Of a stretch of 64,000 nucleotides of DNA, positions 40,315-49,174 are shown in pieces; the stretch's first letter is position 1; every line of letters begins with the position of its first letter. The translations under genes and the position numbers were made by a program. The notes beneath the pieces were generated by a model. The model had not been told where the DNA came from, searched no databases, and worked only from the letters and a program-made list of their open reading frames with translations. The stretch comes from Symmachiella macrocystis (lineage in GTDB: Bacteria > Planctomycetota > Planctomycetia > Planctomycetales > Planctomycetaceae). The DNA lies in assembly GCF_007860075.1 (NCBI RefSeq), contig NZ_SJPP01000001.1, positions 4,065,490 through 4,129,489 of the forward strand, in the 5' to 3' direction.

Positions 40315-40907
40315 ACGCGCCGTCCCCAGAAACGGAAACTCAGTTAAGCTGCTACGAGAGACGGACGGAGCGGTATCGCAAGAACTTGGTAAATGTTGAG
40401 CGAGGGACACCGCAGCCGACTGGCAGGGGGACGTGCAAACGGCGAAGGAGAGCGTGCAAGAAAAGTCCTCCCGCACGCGCGCGAGGCGTTGGTTGGGGGA
40501 CCTCCATCTGATCCCGTGATCCATCGCGCCGAAAACCGCATCAACTGTTTGTTTAACCTTATCGGGATTCAGACGCATCGGTTGGGTCGATGAGCTTCCG
40601 AAGTGCATCGTCCAGTAATGCATTTCGCTTGCGCAGCGTGCGAATCAGACAACCGTTTTACGATATCTGGCGACGCGTCTAACGCGTTTTTGATGTCCTG
40701 AAGGCACCGGGGCATTAGCGAGGTCCCAATCGCGAGTTAGCGGCGCTGTGGGGCGGCGTGGTGACATCAGCGGCGTGGCGCACAAAACAACCGCCAACGC
40801 ATAACGCCGACGGTTGAAGTTCTTTGACAATTTTTTTCATGCAGCCGGTTGTCGTTTGCGTCGCCGGTTGTATCCGACCAGAGCGACAGCACAATAAGCA
40901 GGCATCC
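40315..40907. other. Decayed stretch without intact gene
   Basis: About 590 bases. Short frames on both strands lack coding signal. It ends with the terminator at 40783 for the minus-strand gene that follows. Confidence 0.45.
40783..40816 (-). terminator. Terminator for the secreted protein gene at 40908
   Basis: On the minus strand caaccgtcggcg and gcgttggcggttg pair imperfectly and run into a TTTT tract. The sequence resembles the terminator at 42562. Confidence 0.7.
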
Positions 40908-41483
40908 CTAGTAGGTCAATGTCCCTTCGAAGTCGAAGATGTAGTCAATCGGCTCGACGCCCGTTTCAGGAAACGAGAAGACCACGTGCATTGTCATCTC
41001 GCCGGTCGCGTCTTTGAACCGGCCCGTCCCACCGGCGGCGATGAATTCTGAATTGGCGGCAAAGGGGTACTCACCCATGGTGTCGGGATCAGTGTTCGGA
41101 ACGGCGGAACCCGCGTAGGTGACATACAGTTTATCACCGTTCGCAGCACGCCAATTCGCCCAACCTTCGATCTCTCCGGTGTCGAATGAGAAAGTGTGAC
41201 CAGAGGTTGGAAACCCGTCCTCGTCAAGCTCCCCCGGTGTCACAGTGATGCGTCCCATGTGCGTCGAATTGCCGACGATAGTGTCCTCGTCGACCCTGGT
41301 ACCAAGTTCGTCAGGGTCGTTAGGGTCGACGAATATGAATTTAACTAACACACCTTGGCCGACGCCGCTTCCTTTCCAGGGTCTAGCTTTACCCACCGAC
41401 TTTGCATTGGCATCCCAGGTCGTCAACCACAGGATGGCAGACGAGACGATCGCAACGCATCCCCACCTCAGCATTTTTGACAT
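40908..41483 (-). CDS. Secreted beta-rich protein, paralog of the next gene
   Basis: 191 residues with a Sec signal peptide (CVAIVSSAILWLTTWDANA). The mature part is rich in beta strands and Gly/Thr: THMGRITVTPGELDEDG near 75, ANGDKLYVTYAGSAV near 113, GGTGRFKDATGEMTMHVVF near 150. The same order of motifs (THLGAYTT, ANGDELKFTYQASA, STGRFAKVTGGSF) occurs in the neighbouring gene, so the pair arose by duplication. The fold looks like a small secreted beta-barrel; function unknown. Confidence 0.75.
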   Translation of the reverse strand: MSKMLRWGCVAIVSSAILWLTTWDANAKSVGKARPWKGSGVGQGVLVKFIFVDPNDPDELGTRVDEDTIVGNSTHMGRITVTPGELDEDGFPTSGHTFSFDTGEIEGWANWRAANGDKLYVTYAGSAVPNTDPDTMGEYPFAANSEFIAAGGTGRFKDATGEMTMHVVFSFPETGVEPIDYIFDFEGTLTY

Positions 41484-41615
41484 CGCAAGCCCCTTTTCTC
41501 ATAAAAAGAAAACCGGTTGTCGGAGAAACGTATCCAAGATCCCCGCTTCCCCTTTCAAGCCGTAACGTTAACCGGAAAACAAGCGAGGAAGCGGAAAATA
41601 AAATGTGGCGACGAG

Positions 41616-42209
41616 TTACTTAATACCTGCCGCGAATTCGAGCGACCCTTCTCCTTCCCAGGTGAAAGCAAAGGGGACCCCGAAGTACGGAGCCGGGACA
41701 GGTTCGGATGTTGCAGTCATGATGAAACTGCCACCTGTGACTTTCGCAAACCGTCCAGTGCTCTCCTCAGGGACTGGAGTGAATTCCTGGATGAAGGTTG
41801 CGATGAGAGTACCGTCCTCTTGAGGCACCCCGTAGAACTTCCCTGTGCCATCAAGTTCTGGATTTGCGCTTGCTTGGTAGGTAAATTTCAGTTCGTCGCC
41901 ATTTGCGGCCACAAAAACTACAGACCCATGAAATTCGCCAATCAAAGTCGCAGGATCAAATGATTCGATCGAGAATTTCCCATCCTTGGTGGTATAAGCG
42001 CCCAGGTGTGTGGCCGTACCGGTCGCGTCATGACACGAAAACAAAGGCGGGAAAACCAAGCCAGTTACGGAGTCCCCCTCGCCGTCGACTTTGAAAGGTT
42101 TTGTGACAACCTTGGACGGATCTTTACCCTGCGCCTCTGTGATGATGCATGCCAGGACGAAAGCCGCTGACAGTGCGACTAAGCCAAATCCAATTCTCTT
42201 CGGTGTCAT
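41616..42209 (-). CDS. Secreted beta-rich protein, paralog of 40908 gene
   Basis: 197 residues with signal peptide (FGLVALSAAFVLACIITEAQG). The mature domain has SCHDATGTATHLGAYTTKDG, VAANGDELKFTYQASANPEL and STGRFAKVTGGSFIMTA, matching the order in its paralog. AGGAGAG lies before the ATG at 42209. Probably exported to the periplasm or surface; no known domain can be named. Confidence 0.75.
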   Translation of the reverse strand: MTPKRIGFGLVALSAAFVLACIITEAQGKDPSKVVTKPFKVDGEGDSVTGLVFPPLFSCHDATGTATHLGAYTTKDGKFSIESFDPATLIGEFHGSVVFVAANGDELKFTYQASANPELDGTGKFYGVPQEDGTLIATFIQEFTPVPEESTGRFAKVTGGSFIMTATSEPVPAPYFGVPFAFTWEGEGSLEFAAGIK

Positions 42210-42738
42210 TGCAACTCTCCTGGAGTGGGTAGAAAGAAATCCAAAGTTGAAGATAACCTTTCTCGTACATCTCCAGTGGAGAATGTCGAGACCGATTTCA
42301 CGACGAGGCGAATACATTCCTCCCTAATATTAAGAACGTTTCCGCGCGTCGCGCATCGGTCATACTGGCGTCGAGGGAGCGGATAAATGTCGTGATTATG
42401 ACCACCGCAAGAATCACAACTGCATTAATTCAATCGAGTTGTGGGTATTTAAAAAATATCCAGAAACGGTATTGCAAAAGTTCACGACCGCGCCAAATCA
42501 CCGGTGACAAGAACTGACAGCGCATAAGCACGGTCCGCGAATCGGCAGACATAGGCGCACGAAAAAACCGCCGACGTTTTCACGCCGTCGGTTGGAAGTT
42601 TTAGCAGTTCGTGTCACGTAACCTGTTGCTGTCAGTTCGCTGCCAGAGGATTGGGGAAGACGTAGGTTGAATCTTTCAGCCCCTACAGTTACCGAGTAGC
42701 GTTCCCGCCGATACCCTCAAGATGGGTTAAGCGGCTCG
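42210..42738. other. Gene-free stretch, holds terminator
   Basis: About 530 bases between the secreted-protein gene and the TadE-like gene. Only the terminator at 42562 is recognised. Confidence 0.45.
42562..42593 (-). terminator. Terminator for the Tad-type genes
   Basis: On the minus strand aaccgacggcg / cgtcggcggtt form a stem with a tgaaaa loop followed by a TTTT run. Confidence 0.8.
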
Positions 42739-43218
42739 CTATTCCTTGCGCATCACGCTCACGCCGGTAATCCAATCGTCAGCGTCATGTTGGGCGCGGA
42801 GTCCTGAGAAGGGGTCATCGTCACCGCTACCCCCATCTCCTAGAAACGGGAGATAGGTCACGTCTTTAAAGCGAATTGCTACACTGACAGTGATCGGATC
42901 TTTCGACTCGGCGGATTGGATCGTGTCGCCGCTTTCGGTCGAGACGTCAATATCGACCTGTCCCGCTTCGACGCCGACGGCGTCGGTGATGAAACCTAGG
43001 ATGTCTTGCTTCACTTCCTCTTCAGTGAATGTGCCACGGATGGCCAATCTCGAGCCTTCGCGCGCTGCATTGGTTATGAGTTGTCCGACCATCATGTAGC
43101 GGCCGAACTCGATGACGCCCAAGACCAGCAGCATAAAAACGGGGAATACGAAAGCCATTTCAACAGCGGCAACGCCGCGTCGTTCTGACGATTCGCGTTG
43201 GATCCGAAACATCTTCAT
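42739..43218 (-). CDS. TadE-like pseudopilin
   Basis: A 159-residue protein with the TadE signature: a short basic leader (RRGVAAVEMAFVFPVFMLLV), in which Glu follows the processing region, then LGVIEFGRYMMVGQLITNAAREGSRLAI. TadE-type minor pseudopilins are processed by a prepilin peptidase and take part in Flp/Tad pilus assembly or secretion. The C-terminal part is polar and extracellular. It lies downstream of the TadG-like gene with an 87-base gap. Confidence 0.9.
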   Translation of the reverse strand: MKMFRIQRESSERRGVAAVEMAFVFPVFMLLVLGVIEFGRYMMVGQLITNAAREGSRLAIRGTFTEEEVKQDILGFITDAVGVEAGQVDIDVSTESGDTIQSAESKDPITVSVAIRFKDVTYLPFLGDGGSGDDDPFSGLRAQHDADDWITGVSVMRKE

Positions 43219-43305
43219 TCTTGCACTCCTCCAAATGTCGCGTTGAATCTCGGTGGGAGCTTCATTGAAAGCGACAAACGTACCAAGTGGATTGGGGAAA
43301 CAGGG

Positions 43306-44502
43306 TTACTCGATCAGAAACGGCGGCGCCATAATCTCATCAGTTTGAAATGTCTGGTAACTCCGCGTGATGTGCGGTCCCGTGTAGGGTGCCTGCTGGA
43401 TCGTGACATGTTTTTTGCTGGGGCTGCCTGTCAGTTGCACGGCAACAATCCGAATGCCGACGAACTTGACGACCGTGTACATGGTGTTGTTGCCATTGCC
43501 GCCGCCAACTTCAGAGAAGATTGGAATGGCCCGTGGCTGTCCGATTATCGCCGTCAATTGCGCTTTGATCCCCGCACTCAGGCCGGTATCGGCATTCACG
43601 ATCAACGGCTCGGCCCAGCTTGCCTTGATTTCATTGTTGGGAAAGAACGAGAAATCGTAGTCGTTCAGTCCATACAAGATCTGCCGTTTGAGGTCGTTGG
43701 TGCTGTTGTTGGGGCTACCCAAGTCGACCGTTCCTCGGTTGCCCGGTGGTAAATCGACCGTACCGTTGGGGTACATGTTCAATTCCAGAATTCCGTCAGA
43801 CCCGGAAGAAACGGTCCCGGAACCTTCATGGAAATTGTAGTTGTCTGTGAACAGTCCACCGGGTGAAGTCGCGTTGATGAAGGCCACCCAGGTGTCCCAA
43901 TCGACGGCGATCGGCAGCAACCCGGTAGTTTCCGTGCTACCTGGTTCCACGCGAAACCCATTACCGTTCATCATGGCAGCCGCGGCCACGACGTCAACGT
44001 TGGCGTTGTTGTGCCCGATCACCGGGGCGAAGAACAAGTCCAACGGGCCGTCGGCGTTATTGCCGTCGCGGTGCAGGGCGACTTCGACCAGATTGTAAGG
44101 GGCGGTTCCCCAGGTCTTGACCCACGAACCGGATTCCGCATCCCATTCGACATGCCCGACGCGTACGTCCTGTTGTTGGTCGGCGCTGATCTCCGTCAAT
44201 CCGCCGCCGGCATGCGAACCGGCCATGTCGACGGCCACATCACGCGAGGCGGTATCGACTTCCGAAGGAGTCTTTAAGGCACCCCCTCCAATTCCGTCGG
44301 GTAGCTCCAGCGATGCACCGAGCGCGCCGGAGTCGGCGGCATTTTGTAATTGAGATTTGGTCAATGTGATGTATCCCACATCGACCACAAATGCGGTGAA
44401 GCCCATCATGGCAATCAGAAAAAACGCTGCCAGAACCAGAATATTTCCTTTACGGTTTCGGGCCTGTTCCGCGGCCTGTCGCAGATGGTGTTGAATTTTC
44501 AT
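43306..44502 (-). CDS. TadG-like protein (Tad pilus/Flp assembly)
   Basis: A 398-residue protein: RNRKGNILVLAAFFLIAMMG and FTAFVVDVGYITLTKSQLQN form the TadG N-terminal membrane segment, followed by AADSGALGASLELPDG, typical of the TadG domain. A large extracellular part with Gly/Asn-rich stretches follows. There is no von Willebrand A domain with MIDAS visible. TadG-like proteins anchor the pilus at the envelope. Usual partners (TadA ATPase, TadB/C, prepilin peptidase) are not in this window. Confidence 0.87.
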   Translation of the reverse strand: MKIQHHLRQAAEQARNRKGNILVLAAFFLIAMMGFTAFVVDVGYITLTKSQLQNAADSGALGASLELPDGIGGGALKTPSEVDTASRDVAVDMAGSHAGGGLTEISADQQQDVRVGHVEWDAESGSWVKTWGTAPYNLVEVALHRDGNNADGPLDLFFAPVIGHNNANVDVVAAAAMMNGNGFRVEPGSTETTGLLPIAVDWDTWVAFINATSPGGLFTDNYNFHEGSGTVSSGSDGILELNMYPNGTVDLPPGNRGTVDLGSPNNSTNDLKRQILYGLNDYDFSFFPNNEIKASWAEPLIVNADTGLSAGIKAQLTAIIGQPRAIPIFSEVGGGNGNNTMYTVVKFVGIRIVAVQLTGSPSKKHVTIQQAPYTGPHITRSYQTFQTDEIMAPPFLIE

Positions 44503-44581
44503 GGTGCCTACCCTAAATCAATTGACTGAAACAGGCCGCCCCGAGAACCCGCGGACGCATCCGCAAGCGGGGGTCGGTGAA

Positions 44582-45256
44582 TTAGTTGCTCGGACGTTGG
44601 TGCACAAGACGCGATGCGTTGTCGGTAGAAATCAGATTGTTGTCCGCGTCGTAATACCGGACCTCTTTGATTCGCAGTTTGACAACACGATAGGCACCGT
44701 AGGTGACGGCTGAATTTTCCACCGATGTTTCGGGCGAATATTTGTTGAGGTTGTTGACCAAAATCAACTCGCTCAATTGCATCTGGGTTCCGCCGAACGA
44801 TCCCCATGTATCAGATTGGCCGTCTTTGATCCGCAGGGTCAAGATGTTGTTATTGACCTTCAAGGATTGTGTCCAAGTGATCGTCTCGCCCTTGGTGCTG
44901 AATTCACCTTCTCGAAAGTTCTTGGAATACAAAAACAAATCATCCGACCACGATTGCAATTGCAGTCCGCCGGAATAGAAGCTGGGGATTTCACGATAAT
45001 TCCAAGTGACCATGCCGTACAGATCGTCAAGGTCTTCCTTGGGGCTCATCACGGTCATCAATTGCGGTGCGGATATGGAGTTGGAAGGCTCATCGAGAAC
45101 GAGCTCCCAATCTTCTTCGACCCGCAGGACATTGGGCGTACCGTCATACGAATAGACGGATGTTCCGGCAACCAGAAATGCGACGGCTACCAAGGCAGCG
45201 GCGGTGCGATGTCGCAGCATACCACGACATCTCTCAGACAACGTGCGAATCAACAT
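44582..45256 (-). CDS. Secreted protein of unknown function in the Tad cluster
   Basis: 224 residues with an N-terminal hydrophobic export signal (ALVAVAFLVAGTSVYS). The mature part has PNVLRVEEDWELVLDEP and long beta-type segments (WTQSLKVNNNILTLRIKDGQ). No domain named. Similar proteins starting with an EEDWELV motif accompany TadE/TadG genes in planctomycetes, so a role with the pseudopilus is likely (inference). Read in the same direction, 79 bases before the TadG-like gene. Confidence 0.72.
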   Translation of the reverse strand: MLIRTLSERCRGMLRHRTAAALVAVAFLVAGTSVYSYDGTPNVLRVEEDWELVLDEPSNSISAPQLMTVMSPKEDLDDLYGMVTWNYREIPSFYSGGLQLQSWSDDLFLYSKNFREGEFSTKGETITWTQSLKVNNNILTLRIKDGQSDTWGSFGGTQMQLSELILVNNLNKYSPETSVENSAVTYGAYRVVKLRIKEVRYYDADNNLISTDNASRLVHQRPSN

Positions 45257-45783
45257 GATTCTCTCCCTTTGACAAGACGGTTTCGATATCCGAACAACGA
45301 ACTACAGATGTTGGAAGTTCCGGACCGCGCAAGTCAGGAGTCCATCAAACCGGGTTGATAGACCGGTTATTACGAAATGTCTTACTTTTCGTAATAGCCG
45401 GGGGGGGATTCGGCACGGTGCCTATTCGGAACCGCAAATCAAACCTAGGTCAGGGGCGCAAAAGGTCAAATAAATATTCATATTTCTTGACGAAAGTGTT
45501 CGTCGAAAGAGAAGATATGAAGCGCAAGCATTGCCTAATTGTCGGCGATTTCGTTGCTGGTGAGCGGTTTGTGCGCTTTTTCAATTTGGAATCGCGCCCA
45601 AATAAGCCTATCCCATGCGTGGACGACGTCCAACGAATGCCGTGTTCTTGAACAACGTTCTGTTTTTACGGCGAACAATTCCCTTAGCGAGACGGGACCA
45701 CGTTGCGTAAAAAAAGCCGCCCTCTTATGTGAGGGCGGCCTGATGATTTTACGAGATCCCGAGCAGCTTGAAGTCGTTACTGA
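45257..45783. other. Gene-free stretch, holds terminator of the PEP-CTERM gene
   Basis: About 530 bases with a strong minus-strand terminator at 45709. Nothing else recognised. Confidence 0.45.
45709..45739 (-). terminator. Terminator for the PEP-CTERM gene
   Basis: gccgccctc / gagggcggc stem with a 6-base loop. On the minus strand it runs into seven T. Confidence 0.92.
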
Positions 45784-46521
45784 TTACGTTGCTTGCAATT
45801 TACGTTTCCGCCAGCCATAGCCGGCCAAACCGAACATGCCCATGGCCATCAGCAGCATACTGGACGGTTCGGGGACCACACCGGGAGCCGGCGGCGGTGG
45901 TGGCAAATCAGGGGGAATGTTAACAAAAGTTTCGCTGCCCCCACTGGCAAAGCCCTGTACATGGATGCCAATGCGAAGTCCACCAGCGGCACCAGCGAGG
46001 TCGATCGCCGCGACTGTATCGGCGAAGGTCACGCCGCTCATCAGATTCATGATGACGGTCAATTGTTCGCCCGGATTCACACCATTGGGCTGAGCCGGTG
46101 CATCAGAATCGGCCAACAATCCCACCGTCACATCAAAGCTGGGTGAGATGTTATTACGGGCGGGGATATTTGGGGGATTGGCGCCTGGGCTGAAGTCAAC
46201 TCCGAGGTCTCCACCAACACCGTCGTCAGCATCGATCAGCGATGCAATACTTGCCAAGTTGCCGTCGTCATCGAAATAAACATCCGCAATTGACGAAGCG
46301 TCGGGGCCGGCATTCCTAAAAATGAACGCGACCTGACTGCTCCCGACATCGCTTAATTCGACAGTGAGCTGAGTCTCACCAATCAGCGAGTCGCCCACGC
46401 TATTCGCGGATAAGCGCCCGAAACCCAAAATTGGACCGGCTTGCGTTGTCGTATCAAGGGCAAAAAGCAGTATTGGAACTGCAAAACAACTGAAAATTCT
46501 TAACCTGGTCTTCTGCTTCAT
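45784..46521 (-). CDS. PEP-CTERM sorted secreted protein
   Basis: 245 residues with a signal peptide (FSCFAVPILLFALDTTTQAG), a beta-sandwich-like central part, and the C-terminal sorting tag VPEPSSMLLMAMGMFGLAGY ending in a basic WRKRK tail. Exosortase recognises the PEP motif, cuts, and anchors or exports the protein, usually to the surface or matrix. The ATG at 46521 starts the signal peptide; a start at 46539 is possible. No exosortase gene lies in the window. Confidence 0.9.
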   Translation of the reverse strand: MKQKTRLRIFSCFAVPILLFALDTTTQAGPILGFGRLSANSVGDSLIGETQLTVELSDVGSSQVAFIFRNAGPDASSIADVYFDDDGNLASIASLIDADDGVGGDLGVDFSPGANPPNIPARNNISPSFDVTVGLLADSDAPAQPNGVNPGEQLTVIMNLMSGVTFADTVAAIDLAGAAGGLRIGIHVQGFASGGSETFVNIPPDLPPPPPAPGVVPEPSSMLLMAMGMFGLAGYGWRKRKLQAT

Positions 46522-47677
46522 GACCGAACCCTCTCGCAAAGTTTTACAAATCTATTTCCAATGTATAGGCCCGATAAATCTAGTATGGGGATGCGCGATA
46601 GGAGTAAGCAATTATAAATTATCCGAATATGCCGATAATATGGGTTTTTACCAATATGTCGGTCTTGGCACCGCCAGCATTGCCGAAAAACAGATCTGCC
46701 TGTAGTGACATACCCGGTACTCGAAGACTAAATCTAAGGTTTAGCGATTTTGAGCGTGATGAACATCCGGTAAGATTCAAAGTGAGCCGTGACGAACAAA
46801 GTTGACCAAGAAGCGATTAGAACCCTCCTATCTGCAGAAGTTCTGACAAGCGGGGCTTGCTGATTAGTGCGGGTTGAGTGTAGGCGACACGGTCGTCGTG
46901 AGGCGTAGCGGAACGAAGGTTGTGGCCGGGCGTGGTCCGAATGGAGCCGGAACCCTTCCTGAAAGGAAACCCGCTCGTGCCGGGTGGAAAAGCCACCGAC
47001 CGAAAGACCGCACACTTGGAACACGTCGCCAAGTTGATTAGCAACAGGCGGCAAGTCGTGCGCCGCCGCTATTCACCCCGATGAGAAAATTAGCATCGCG
47101 ATGGAAGGCATTCGAAGTCATGAACCGGGGTCAGTGCCCACTACCGCCGCGAGGTCATCGCACAAATACCATTTCACGAACTGCAAGTTGGGTTCATGTC
47201 ATTAACTTCAAAGCTACTCATTCGCCGCGGTACAAAAACGGCCAGCGTGTCGGTAGAGCTGGGGCTGAGGATGGCGACTAGAGCCCCCTCGGTGCCTGCC
47301 TACGCAATCACGCCAGCTGGTCGTGTGGACTCTAGCTATAGCGTGCGACTGTCTCACGCGTGTCTACTGCGGCGTCAAGGAGTGAACCCACCAGGATGAC
47401 CCCGAGAAACAGGAGACGGCGGCTGTGCTCTGGACAACTGACCCTTTGGCCGGATTTTGACATTGAAGTGAGCTAGAACCACACGGGCTGACGATTGACC
47501 GTTGCCTTACTTGGTCTGGCCCGTACGCGGTAAACTGGTCTGATAGAATCGGGATGGCCTCGGGCGACTTGCAAGCGCCCCGGTCTTCAATGCGGACTAG
47601 GCAGGTGGTCGCCTTCATCACCTGTCTTTGGCGACATCTACACTGTCCGGCCCGACATGAAAGACTGGTGACTTCAT
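46522..47677. other. Long gene-free stretch with possible intron-like RNA segment
   Basis: About 1150 bases without a coding signal. From 46878 (gtgcgggttgag) to about 47060 the sequence is GC-rich with many short complementary words (gtgtaggcgacac, ggccgggcgtgg, ggaacccttcctgaaaggaaaccc, gccgggtgg). It begins GTGCG like a group II intron, but no domain V or reverse transcriptase is present. It may be an intron remnant or another structured RNA. Confidence 0.3.
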
Positions 47678-48502
47678 ATGGCGGATTCTCAGGAAAAGAT
47701 CGACTGGAATACGGTACGCGCAGCGGCGTTGGATTGTCTCAATGTGACCTGGGATATGGTTTGCTGCGCGGAACGTACTCAAGAGGTCGGTTACGACGTG
47801 AAACGGGCCGCTTCACACCTAGCGGTGATCAACACGGCACGCGACACGTTCAGGAGGGCGATGGAGGTTCTTCAACCCGGTTTTGAAACCGCCACCGACG
47901 TATCGGTCCGGCATTCGCCAGTGTTCGATGCGTTTGCGTTGGCAACAGTGGGTGAAGGAGCGCGGCCTGATTTCAAATTCGGTGCAACTGCGCATGAGAC
48001 AGCTTTTGAACTGCTACGCAGGGCAATCTTATGGGTAGAAAACGGTTTGAACGACGAGTTGGAGGAAATAGGCGCACCCGATAATTACCTCGAAGGGATC
48101 GACGACTTACACAAGCGTTCTCCGGAGGAACTGCGAGACACGTTGCGCCGCTTGGTAGAAAGACAGCCCCTTCACAACCTCCTGCCCGGGCGACAACTCC
48201 AGGTACTCCGCACATGGATTGACCGGGAGTGGGCCGCGGGTAGTCACTTCGCCCCCTCGGACGATCTTCCAGATTTCTCCGGTGCGATAAAACATGGCAA
48301 ATTCTATGAGTTCTGTTGGGCAAAGGATTTGCGCGAAGAATGTACAAGAGGTGCAATGGAGTCAGTACGTAGCGAATGGAAGAAAAAGTTCGGCGGAAAG
48401 ACAGACAGCATGGGGAAAGTGTTGTATCCGACGCTTCCAGACGCCCGAGCGTGCAGGAAGGCATATCTGGAAGCTCTGAAGCGAGCGAAGGACGGCTCGT
48501 AA
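47678..48502 (+). CDS. Unknown cytoplasmic protein, likely element cargo
   Basis: A 274-residue, mostly helical soluble protein without signal peptide or membrane span. Visible pieces are NTVRAAALDCLNVTWDMVCC near the start, a central ELLRRAILWVENGLNDELEE, and a C-terminal Lys/Arg-rich part (SEWKKKFGGKTDSMGK). I recognise no family. It stands alone between the intron-like region and the integration module, a usual place for cargo or defence genes, but no toxin, nuclease or ATPase motif is visible. Confidence 0.65.
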   Translation: MADSQEKIDWNTVRAAALDCLNVTWDMVCCAERTQEVGYDVKRAASHLAVINTARDTFRRAMEVLQPGFETATDVSVRHSPVFDAFALATVGEGARPDFKFGATAHETAFELLRRAILWVENGLNDELEEIGAPDNYLEGIDDLHKRSPEELRDTLRRLVERQPLHNLLPGRQLQVLRTWIDREWAAGSHFAPSDDLPDFSGAIKHGKFYEFCWAKDLREECTRGAMESVRSEWKKKFGGKTDSMGKVLYPTLPDARACRKAYLEALKRAKDGS

Positions 48503-48709
48503 GGGGTGGTTTCGCGCACGCCAAGAAAATCGCGAATTCGATCTGATCTATTATACGCAGTCGCATGTCGCGTGCGCCGCGCACGTCTGCGCACGTCGCA
48601 GCATAAACGCATCGACTATTCGAAAAACGCTGCTCTAATCACTCCCGTAACGCAGACCGCTGTATGAGTCTGCGAGAGACGACACGTCGAACCAACGGGA
48701 GGCGAAAAC

Positions 48710-48934
48710 ATGAAAGCGACTGCATCAGCTCCGATCGGCGAAACGCTGATTGATTCAAGACAGGCAGCAAAGAAGCTCGGCTGCTCCGTCAGGCACCTCG
48801 ACAACCAGAGGGCCGCGGGCAAGATTCCGTTCATTCGTATTGGGAATCTGATTCGCTTTAGCCTAGCTTCACTCGACGAGTGGATTCGTGAGCAGGCGAA
48901 CTCCGCCGAAAGCGAGGTGGTAGATGACGCCTGA
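48710..48934 (+). CDS. Excisionase-like HTH protein (MerR/HTH_17 type)
   Basis: 74 residues with a winged-helix core: LIDSRQAAKKLGCSVRHLDN, QRAAGKIPFIRIGNLIRFSL and ASLDEWIREQAN, the excisionase/HTH_17 layout. Such proteins bend attachment-site DNA and favour excision, or act as small repressors. GGGAGG precedes the ATG at 48710. The stop overlaps the next small gene by eleven bases. It opens the integration module of the element. Confidence 0.88.
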   Translation: MKATASAPIGETLIDSRQAAKKLGCSVRHLDNQRAAGKIPFIRIGNLIRFSLASLDEWIREQANSAESEVVDDA

Positions 48935-49091
48935 AGAACGCCAAGCCATCGTCGACGATATCCGCAGGCTGCATCAGGACGGCGACTCGGTCGCTGAGAT
49001 CGCTCAGAAGCTGTATCTGGCTGAGCCGACCGTCCAACACGCCATCGAGCGCGGCAAGTTGCCGGAGCCTCAACCGTCAACGCCTGAGTAA
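48924..49091 (+). CDS. Small homeodomain-like HTH protein
   Basis: 55 residues: RQAIVDDIRRLHQDGDSVAE followed by IAQKLYLAEPTVQHAIERGK, a helix-turn-helix of the kind found in small phage or element regulators. Overlap with the excisionase-like gene suggests coupling. Probably a DNA-binding accessory protein of the element. Confidence 0.72.
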   Translation: MTPEERQAIVDDIRRLHQDGDSVAEIAQKLYLAEPTVQHAIERGKLPEPQPSTPE

Positions 49092-49174
49092 CGCCGCGCA
49101 TTAGAAACCCGGGAAGCACCCACTTCCCGGGTCTCTCTTTTCTTCAATCATCCGCAGGAACGGACACCCCTATT

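Noticed and set aside
47875-47890. ggttttgaaacc word inside the 47678 gene as a fourth copy of the GTTTCAAA element
   Set aside because: Only one arm is present and it lies within coding sequence, so it is probably chance.
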